Part shown: in pieces, positions 5,930 to 10,752 of the stretch | Numbering within the stretch: position 1 is the stretch's first letter | Layout: the number at the start of each line of letters is the position of its first letter | Assembly (NCBI GenBank): GCA_023422555.1 | Contig: JAFAGQ010000191.1 | Location: 1-10,752 of the forward strand | Direction: 5' to 3' | Source of the DNA: Pseudomonadota bacterium | GTDB taxonomy: Bacteria > Pseudomonadota > Gammaproteobacteria > Burkholderiales > Burkholderiaceae_B | Length of the DNA: 10,752 nucleotides | The notes under the pieces: generated by a model | Databases searched by the model: none | The model's input: only the letters and a program-made list of their open reading frames with translations | Told to the model about the DNA's origin: nothing | Program-made: the position numbers and the translations under genes

Positions 5930-6709
5930 ATGAGTCAGATCAAGCTTCCCAGCGCCAAGGGAAACTGTAGTGAAGAAGAGTGGAATGCCCGTGTGGATCT
6001 GGCGGCCTGTTATCGCCTGATGGCGCACTACGAGATGTCGGACATGATCGCCAATCACATCTCACTGCGTGTTCCCGGTGAAGAAGATGCATTCCTCATA
6101 AACGCCTATGGGCTGCTGTACGAAGAGATCACGGCTTCCAGTCTGCTGAAGATTGATCACAAAGGAAATATTCTTTCTTCGCCGGATTTCGAACCACTTA
6201 AATATGGCGTCAACAAGGCCGGATTTGTCATCCATAGTGCCATCCACGAGGCACGACCGGAAGTCGCCTGTGTCATCCATACGCACACCTGGGCAGGCAT
6301 GGCGGTATCCTCGCTCGAATGCGGACTGCTGCCACTGAATCAGACAGCCATGCGCTTCCTGCGCATTGCCTATCATGATTATCAGGGTGTCGTACTGGAT
6401 CTGAGCGAGCAGGAGTCGCTGGTGAAAGATCTGGGGACTTCTGAAGCCATGATTTTGCGCAACCATGGTCTGCTGACCGCTGGCAATACGATTGGTGAAG
6501 CCTTCAACTGGATGCACCGGCTCGAGCTGGCCTGTCGCGCGCAGATTGCCGCCATGTCCTGCAATACGCCATTGAACAAAGTGAGCGAATCGGTACTGGA
6601 GGAAACCTATAAAAATTATCAGCCAGGTACACGCAGACCTTATGGCCTGATGGAGTGGCCAGCCCTGTTAAGAAAAATGGAAAGGCTGGACCCCAGCTTC
6701 ATGGATTGA
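5930..6709 (+). CDS. Class II aldolase/adducin family protein
   Basis: A 259-residue cytoplasmic protein of the fold shared by L-fuculose-phosphate aldolase, ribulose-phosphate 4-epimerase and several decarboxylases. These enzymes use a divalent metal held by three His to stabilise an enediolate. The metal ligands are visible as HTHT (H117, H119) and RNHGLL (H179). Other family-typical segments are NHISLRVPG, LINAYGLLYEEITASSLLKID, GFVIHSAIHEARPEVACV and EAFNWMHRLELACRAQ. The protein belongs to the roughly 250-260-residue branch whose substrates are mostly unassigned, so aldol cleavage and decarboxylation are both possible. ATG 5930 was chosen because AAGGAAGG (5919-5926) is well placed; ATG 5882 would add 16 polar residues with no clear ribosome site. 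It follows the dehydrogenase by 246 bp, long enough for an internal promoter. Confidence 0.87.
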   Translation: MSQIKLPSAKGNCSEEEWNARVDLAACYRLMAHYEMSDMIANHISLRVPGEEDAFLINAYGLLYEEITASSLLKIDHKGNILSSPDFEPLKYGVNKAGFVIHSAIHEARPEVACVIHTHTWAGMAVSSLECGLLPLNQTAMRFLRIAYHDYQGVVLDLSEQESLVKDLGTSEAMILRNHGLLTAGNTIGEAFNWMHRLELACRAQIAAMSCNTPLNKVSESVLEETYKNYQPGTRRPYGLMEWPALLRKMERLDPSFMD

Positions 6710-6806
6710 AGCAAAGATGTTCCCCATGCCGGCGCAGACTCGAACGCGCCCGCATGGCTCGATCGTAAAAACATTCCCTTTATATAAAAAAATCAGGAGA
6801 CAGACT

Positions 6807-7793
6807 ATGTTCAAAATTAAACCTATGATCCGACAGGCGGTAGTTTGCGCTGTCGCAGGCAGCACAATCGTTGGCGCGTCCGCAGCGGTTGCACAGGACT
6901 GGCCGACACAGCCCGTCAAGACAGTCGTAGCGTTCACTGCCGGTGGTACCACAGATATTATTGCGCGTGAAATAAGCAATGGTTTGAGCAAGATGTGGAA
7001 CGAGAGTGTTGTGGTTGAAAACAAACCTGGCGCAGCCGGTAATATCGGTACGGGCGCAGTGGTTAACGCCAAACCGGATGGATACACCATTCTCATGAAC
7101 TCCATCGGCCCGATTGCTGTCAACCCCTACATCTACGCCAAGAGTTCCTTTAACACCATGACCGATCTTAGAGCTGTGGTACTGGTTGCTGATGTGCCCA
7201 ATGTGCTGGTCGTCTCTCCATCGCTGGGTGTCAAAACGGTTGATGAGCTGACCAAAAAGATTGAAGAAAATCCTGGCCAGTACAACTGTGCCTCGACGGG
7301 TGTAGGTACCGCAGCGCATCTGTCATGTGCGCTGATGGCGAAGACGCGGGATCTGAAAGTCACGCATATTCCCTATAAAGGTGCAGATGCGCTGAACGAT
7401 GTACTGTCCGGTCGAGTGCAATTCATGTTTGCGACTCTGCCTTCTGTCATCGGGAATATCAAAGGCGGTAAACTGCTTCCATTGGCCGTGTCCACAGCCA
7501 AGCGGTCCAAAGCGCTGAAAGATGTACCGACCATGCAGGAAGCCGGTTACAAGGACTTTGCGATGGGTTCGTGGTTCGGCTACTTTGCGCCCGCCAAAAC
7601 ACCGGATGATATTGTTGAGAAACTGAACAAAGACATCAATGCCGTTCTCAAGCAGCCGGCAGTGCAAACCAAGCTTTCCAATGAAGGTGCAGAGCCAGTG
7701 GGCGGATCATCAGAATCCTTCACCAAGTTTGTGAAAGATGAAAACGAGAAGTGGAAGAAATTCACATCTGAAATGAATATCTCCGCAAAATAG
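6807..7793 (+). CDS. Bug-family (TctC-like) periplasmic solute receptor
   Basis: A complete 328-residue extracytoplasmic receptor, the normal family length. A Sec signal peptide is visible: basic start MFKIKPMIRQ, hydrophobic core, and cleavage predicted after AVA at residue 29. The mature protein shows the family signature WPTQPVKTVVAFTAGGTTD, then VVVENKPGAAGNIGTGAV, KPDGYTILMNS, HIPYKGADALNDVLSGRVQFMF and a C-terminal EWK-like helix. The GG loop and the GAAGNIG segment form the carboxylate-binding cleft in solved Bug proteins. AGGAGA (6795-6800) lies 6 nt before ATG 6807; upstream in-frame starts lack one. No TctA or TctB membrane subunit is in the window, as is common for the many orphan Bug genes of Alcaligenaceae. 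Its place between two catabolic enzymes suggests it delivers the substrate of the cluster. Confidence 0.93.
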   Translation: MFKIKPMIRQAVVCAVAGSTIVGASAAVAQDWPTQPVKTVVAFTAGGTTDIIAREISNGLSKMWNESVVVENKPGAAGNIGTGAVVNAKPDGYTILMNSIGPIAVNPYIYAKSSFNTMTDLRAVVLVADVPNVLVVSPSLGVKTVDELTKKIEENPGQYNCASTGVGTAAHLSCALMAKTRDLKVTHIPYKGADALNDVLSGRVQFMFATLPSVIGNIKGGKLLPLAVSTAKRSKALKDVPTMQEAGYKDFAMGSWFGYFAPAKTPDDIVEKLNKDINAVLKQPAVQTKLSNEGAEPVGGSSESFTKFVKDENEKWKKFTSEMNISAK

Positions 7794-7810
7794 TCATTCA
7801 GAAGGCAAGC

Positions 7811-8815
7811 ATGACATCACCGACACTGACAGTACTGATTTCTGCGAAGGTTGTAGAGCAGGTTCGAACAATGGCTCAATCGCAATACGCACTGAAGAAC
7901 GTGCGTTTCGTTCCCTATCGTGGAGAACGGATTGATGACCAAACGCTGGAGCAGATCGATATTGCATTTGTGTCGCGTGATGTGACCGGCCTCTCAACCA
8001 AGTATGTCCTTGAGCCGCATACAGAGACTTTCTATCAGATGATGGAAGAGGCACCCAACCTGCAATGGGTACAGGTGCACTCTGCAGGCCTGGATCGTCC
8101 CATTTACGTGCGCCTGCGGGAAAAGGGCGTGAAGCTGACAAACGCCAGCGGAGCGCTCTCAAGCATTGTTGCGCAAAGCGTTCTGACAGGGGTACTCGCA
8201 CTCAATCGCCGCTTTCGTTTTCTGGAAAATGCACAGCGCGAACATACCTGGGCGCCCTTGCTGGGCGAACTGATGCCGCCGGATCTGGAAGGTCAGCACG
8301 TGCTGCTTGCCGGCTGGGGCGCTATTGGTCAGACGATACAACGCTATCTGGACATGCTGGGCATGCGTGTCACTGTTCTGCGAAATAGCGAAGGCGGAAA
8401 CGACGGGCACATTCCCATGATCCATTATGACAATATGCAGAGTGTGCTTGAGCAGATCGACTGGCTGGTTCTGGCCTGTCCGCTCACAGACAGGACGCGT
8501 GGTCTTGTCAGCCGCCATATGCTGAATGCAATAAAACCGGGTGCACATCTGGTCAATGTGTCACGTGGTGAAGTGGTGGATGAGACCTCGATGATAGAAG
8601 CGCTGAAAGATGGCAGGCTGGCCGGCGCCTATCTGGATGTCTTCGAAAAAGAACCGCTGCAAAAAGATTCGCCCTTGTGGGATATGGCGAATGTCATTGT
8701 CTCGCCACATACTGCCGGCCATTCTGCAGGCAACGAAAAACGCGTCTCGGATATTTTCCTGGAAAATCTGGACAACTGGGTTCACGGTCGGCCTTTACGC
8801 AACCTGGCCCGCTGA
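7811..8815 (+). CDS. D-2-hydroxyacid dehydrogenase family protein
   Basis: A 334-residue cytoplasmic oxidoreductase interconverting a 2-keto acid and a D-2-hydroxy acid with NAD(P). The Rossmann motif is LLAGWGAIGQ (GxGxxG form). The catalytic Arg lies in NVSRGEVVDE (R252), the Glu in DVFEKEPL (E281) and the His in VSPHTAGHS (H300), so the catalytic set is complete. The second beta strand ends VTVLRNS, with no Asp at the usual NAD-selecting place and an Arg instead, which would favour NADPH; this is an inference from the glyoxylate/hydroxypyruvate reductase branch, which the protein most resembles. GAAGG (7801-7805) precedes ATG 7811, only 17 bp after the receptor stop, so the two are co-transcribed. 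It is the last gene before a terminator. The substrate is unknown. Confidence 0.9.
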   Translation: MTSPTLTVLISAKVVEQVRTMAQSQYALKNVRFVPYRGERIDDQTLEQIDIAFVSRDVTGLSTKYVLEPHTETFYQMMEEAPNLQWVQVHSAGLDRPIYVRLREKGVKLTNASGALSSIVAQSVLTGVLALNRRFRFLENAQREHTWAPLLGELMPPDLEGQHVLLAGWGAIGQTIQRYLDMLGMRVTVLRNSEGGNDGHIPMIHYDNMQSVLEQIDWLVLACPLTDRTRGLVSRHMLNAIKPGAHLVNVSRGEVVDETSMIEALKDGRLAGAYLDVFEKEPLQKDSPLWDMANVIVSPHTAGHSAGNEKRVSDIFLENLDNWVHGRPLRNLAR

Positions 8816-8863
8816 GCCGGTGCCCCGATCAATTCAGTTTAGCGCCCTCGGTACTTTCCGTCA

Positions 8864-8883
8864 GCCGCACTGCGGCGCTTTTC
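8864..8883 (+). terminator. Rho-independent terminator of the plus-strand cluster
   Basis: GCCGC (8864-8868), loop ACT, GCGGC (8872-8876), then GCTTTTC. The stem is short but wholly G:C and is followed by a short T run. It lies 48 bp after the hydroxyacid dehydrogenase stop. It works only on the plus strand by sequence; the minus-strand version has no T tract. Confidence 0.55.
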
Positions 8884-8990
8884 GATTGTGATTTCTGGAT
8901 CGGCTACAACTGGCGCGCTTTTCAATTTTGATTTCTGCAACGGCTACAGCTGCGACGCGTATCGATTATGACTGAGCCGCAGCCAAAAAT
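8871..8990. repeat. 40-bp tandem direct repeat, about 2.5 copies
   Basis: Units start at 8871, 8911 and 8951. Units 1 and 2 match at about 33 of 40 positions (shared blocks GCGCTTTTC, GATTTCTG and CGGCTACA). The third matches only over its first 20 bases (about 16 of 20) and then diverges. The first unit overlaps the terminator stem. The repeat fills most of the 184-bp gap between two convergent genes and has no coding potential that I trust. Confidence 0.6.
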
Positions 8991-8999
8991 AGTTAATCC

Positions 9000-9893
9000 T
9001 TATTCCCCGTGCTGCCTCAGCGCGTCCAGCAATTCGCGAATCAATGGCGAATCGGAATCCACAGATTTCACACAAACAAAGAATTGTCGTCGCGCCCAGC
9101 TGTCTTTCAGATGCAATAGTTTCAGCCCCATGGGCTGCAGGTAGTTGGCCGCGATCTTCTCCGGTACCACGCCAATGCCCAGGCCTTCCATGATCATGCG
9201 GCAGCGGGACTCAAAATTGGACACCTGCAAATTCACATTGGGCGGCCGCGATAAAGAAGGCTCAACGTAGGCCAGGAAGGAGTCCAGTGAATGACGAGGA
9301 AAATACCCGAGCAGGTCATAATCCAGCGCTTCCTCAAGAAACAGGGACTCGCGCTGCGTCAGCGGATGCCCATTTGGCACTACCAGTCCGACACGATCCT
9401 GAATGTAGGGAAACGATAGCACTCCTGTTGCAGGCTGATCTGCATGATAGACGCCTATATCGCCGGAATCTTCTGCGATCAGCCTTGGAATGTCATAACT
9501 GTGGCATTCCACCAGGTCAATACGCAGGCCTGTATGGCTTTTCAGAAACGGTGCCAGCTGTTGCGGCAGAAACTGCAGGATGGTTGACGGATTCGCCAGC
9601 AGCCGTATTTTCGCTTTGCCGTCATTGGCAAATTCGTGCATCAGATTTTCGGTCAGGCGCAGATTGCGCAGGATGGATTTTGCGTGCTGATACAGCAGCA
9701 TGCCGGCAGGCGTCGGCTCCACGCCCCGACCATGGCGAGACAGAAGCACCTTGTCCAGATGGTGCTCCAGATCCGTAATGCGCTTGCTGACGGCCGAAGT
9801 GACCAGGTTCTCGCGCTGCGCTGCCCTGGACAGACTTTTCTCTTCCACCGCTGCCACAAACGCTTCCAGAGAGGGGATATCCAGCTTTTTCAT
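9000..9893 (-). CDS. LysR-family transcriptional regulator
   Basis: A 297-residue regulator, the standard family length. The N-terminal winged helix-turn-helix covers about residues 4-62, with the recognition part LVTSAVSKRITDLE (about 30-43) and the wing RHGRGVEPTPAG. The effector domain follows, with ENLMHEFANDGKAKIRLLANPS, a GDIGVYHA strand and MEGLGIGVVPEKIAANYL near the C-terminus. Such proteins are tetrameric and respond to a small metabolite, often the pathway substrate. I chose ATG at 9893-9891 because MKKLDIPSLEAF is the usual start and AGGAAG (9905-9910) lies upstream, though 11 nt away. ATG 9965 would add a charged 24-residue tail without a ribosome site. The gene is convergent with the cluster, and probably controls it through the dyads at 241-256 and 445-463; that link is inferred. 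Confidence 0.92.
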   Translation of the reverse strand: MKKLDIPSLEAFVAAVEEKSLSRAAQRENLVTSAVSKRITDLEHHLDKVLLSRHGRGVEPTPAGMLLYQHAKSILRNLRLTENLMHEFANDGKAKIRLLANPSTILQFLPQQLAPFLKSHTGLRIDLVECHSYDIPRLIAEDSGDIGVYHADQPATGVLSFPYIQDRVGLVVPNGHPLTQRESLFLEEALDYDLLGYFPRHSLDSFLAYVEPSLSRPPNVNLQVSNFESRCRMIMEGLGIGVVPEKIAANYLQPMGLKLLHLKDSWARRQFFVCVKSVDSDSPLIRELLDALRQHGE

Positions 9894-10028
9894 GCGTATG
9901 TTGTCTTCCTTTTTTCGTTTTCTCTTATCGTCTGCTCCAGGCGGATCTTCTGTCTCCGGCGGCATGGCTGCGATACAGGCTTCGTCGATCTCGTCTGCAA
10001 TCAGATACCTGCAACACCTGACTGGAAA

Positions 10029-10036
10029 ATCATACC
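10029..10036 (-). promoter_or_regulatory. Candidate extended -10 element for the LysR gene
   Basis: On the minus strand TGGTATGAT reads as TG-N-TATGAT, an extended -10 with five of six consensus bases. It lies about 136 bp before the regulator start and just downstream of the yidC-side terminator, which would leave lysR needing its own promoter. The expected -35 position is not convincing. Confidence 0.3.
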
Positions 10037-10064
10037 ACGCAGATCACGCGCACATCCCGCGCAT

Positions 10065-10097
10065 AAAAAAACCGCCATTGCATTTGCAATAGCGGTT
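10065..10097 (-). terminator. Rho-independent terminator downstream of yidC
   Basis: Read on the minus strand, AACCGC pairs with GCGGTT and the inner TGCAAT/ATGCA... arms continue the stem with one A-C mismatch around a 2-nt loop, followed by seven T. Stem bases are 10070-10075 with 10092-10097, and 10077-10082 with 10085-10090; the T run is 10065-10071. This is a strong intrinsic terminator ending transcription coming from yidC, about 117 bp after its stop. Confidence 0.85.
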
Positions 10098-10103
10098 ATC
10101 GTT

Positions 10104-10162
10104 GCGGCCAACCCATATGTAATGCCGCGGTCTGCATCCTGATGCCTGCCAGACCTTCAGGC
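10104..10162 (-). other. Structured 3' untranslated stretch between yidC and its terminator
   Basis: Three hairpins can be drawn: GCGGC/GCCGC (10104-10108 with 10124-10128), GGTCTG/CAGACC (10129-10134 with 10150-10155), and GCCTG/CAGGC (10144-10148 with 10158-10162). The last two overlap and exclude each other. A minus-strand open frame crosses here (10044-10265), but it overlaps the yidC end and the terminator and is not likely to be a gene. The stretch may simply be a folded 3' end. Confidence 0.3.
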
Positions 10163-10213
10163 CGGCCGATGACAACGCAAAGGCCATCATCGTCTTATGC
10201 CTTGAACAGCCGG

Positions 10214-10752
10214 TTAGGCCGTTGCGTCGTTGGCAGCCTTGTTCAGGTTGCGTGTGATGAACCACTGCTGGGCAATGGACAGCACGTTATTGACGCACCA
10301 GTACAGGACCAGACCTGCGGGGAACATGAACATCATGGCACCAAATACCAAGGGCATGAACATCATGATTTTGGCCTGCATCGGATCTGGTGGTTTCGGA
10401 TTCAGACGCATCTGCAGGAACATACTTGCCATCATGAACACGGGCAGGATGAAGTATGGGTCATGCACGGAAAGGTCGTGAATCCAGCCAATCCAGGGGG
10501 CACCGCGCATTTCTACGCTGGCCAGCAGAACGCGATACAGCGTCAGGAAGACCGGAATCTGTACCAGAATAGGCAGACAGCCGCCCAATGGATTGATTTT
10601 TTCCTTACGGTACATTTCCATCATTGCCGCATTCAGCGCCTGACGGTCGTCGCCGTATTTTTCCTTCATGGCCTGCATGCGAGGCGCCACGTTCTTCATC
10701 TTCGCCATGGATTTGTAGCTGGCGGCAGACAAGGGGAAGAAAATCAGCTTGA
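10214..10752 (-). CDS. yidC: Membrane protein insertase YidC, C-terminal part
   Basis: The last 179 residues of YidC/Oxa1, the inner-membrane insertase and chaperone that works alone and with SecYEG; the 5' part lies beyond the right edge. Reading enters in frame at KLIFFPLSAASYKSMAKM, then the charged cytoplasmic hairpin (VAPRMQAMKEKYGDDRQALN, MEMYRKEKINPLGGCLPILVQIPVF), the segment LTLYRVLLASVEMRGAPWIGWIHDLS, a membrane segment PYFILPVFMMASMFLQMRL, the NPKPPDPMQAKIMMFMPLVFGAMMFMFPAGLVLYW pair of segments split here only for length, and VNNVLSIAQQWFITR. A short charged tail ends at TAA (10216-10214). The gene normally belongs to rpmH-rnpA-yidD-yidC-mnmE. Here no mnmE follows before the terminator. 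Confidence 0.95.
   Translation of the reverse strand, partial: KLIFFPLSAASYKSMAKMKNVAPRMQAMKEKYGDDRQALNAAMMEMYRKEKINPLGGCLPILVQIPVFLTLYRVLLASVEMRGAPWIGWIHDLSVHDPYFILPVFMMASMFLQMRLNPKPPDPMQAKIMMFMPLVFGAMMFMFPAGLVLYWCVNNVLSIAQQWFITRNLNKAANDATA

Noticed and set aside
9287..10142. Plus-strand open frames opposite the LysR gene
   Set aside because: They are antisense to a complete LysR protein with a typical helix-turn-helix and have no domain of their own.
10044..10265. A 73-codon minus-strand frame overlapping the yidC end
   Set aside because: It overlaps the yidC coding end in another frame, runs through the terminator hairpin and has no family resemblance.
1..10752. CRISPR arrays, tRNA or rRNA genes, insertion sequences, phage genes
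   Set aside because: No regular repeat-spacer pattern, clover-leaf-like sequence, transposase motif or phage protein was found on either strand.

Overview
The window looks like chromosome from a betaproteobacterium of the order Burkholderiales, most likely family Alcaligenaceae (an Advenella-, Bordetella- or Pusillimonas-like organism). Three things point there: two Bug-type periplasmic receptors (a family strongly expanded in that group) without membrane partners beside them, a gammaproteobacterial/betaproteobacterial-style YidC C-terminus, and moderate GC. The genus is inference; no rRNA or other marker is present.

Layout. At 1-209 (minus strand, cut by the window edge) is the N-terminus of a Bug-type solute receptor. 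A 347-bp divergent intergenic region (210-556) follows, carrying two near-identical LysR-type operator dyads, one near each gene. Six plus-strand genes then fill 557-8815: an MmgE/PrpD-family dehydratase-like protein, a 793-residue fused NDP-forming acyl-CoA synthetase, an acyl-CoA dehydrogenase, a class II aldolase/adducin-family protein, a second Bug-type receptor and a D-2-hydroxyacid dehydrogenase. A hairpin terminator (8864-8883) and a 40-bp tandem repeat close the cluster. On the minus strand are a LysR-family regulator (9000-9893), a structured gap with a strong terminator (10065-10097), and the 3' part of yidC (10214-10752, cut by the window edge).

How the genes may work together. The plus-strand genes have the composition of a catabolic operon for an organic acid. 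A periplasmic receptor binds the acid, the NDP-forming synthetase makes its CoA thioester, the acyl-CoA dehydrogenase oxidises it at alpha-beta, and the PrpD-like protein, aldolase-like protein and hydroxyacid dehydrogenase handle hydroxy- or keto-acid intermediates. The LysR protein is the obvious candidate regulator. The substrate cannot be read from the sequence, and I know of no described pathway with exactly this gene set.

The most unusual details are: (1) a 14-codon upstream ORF whose stop overlaps the start of the synthetase gene (ATGA), which lacks a Shine-Dalgarno of its own; (2) a degenerate heptapeptide repeat forming an inter-domain linker in the synthetase; (3) an acyl-CoA dehydrogenase with Gly at the usual catalytic-Glu position and a Glu at the alternative isovaleryl-CoA-dehydrogenase-type position; (4) the matched operator dyads; and (5) short tandem repeats in two intergenic gaps.
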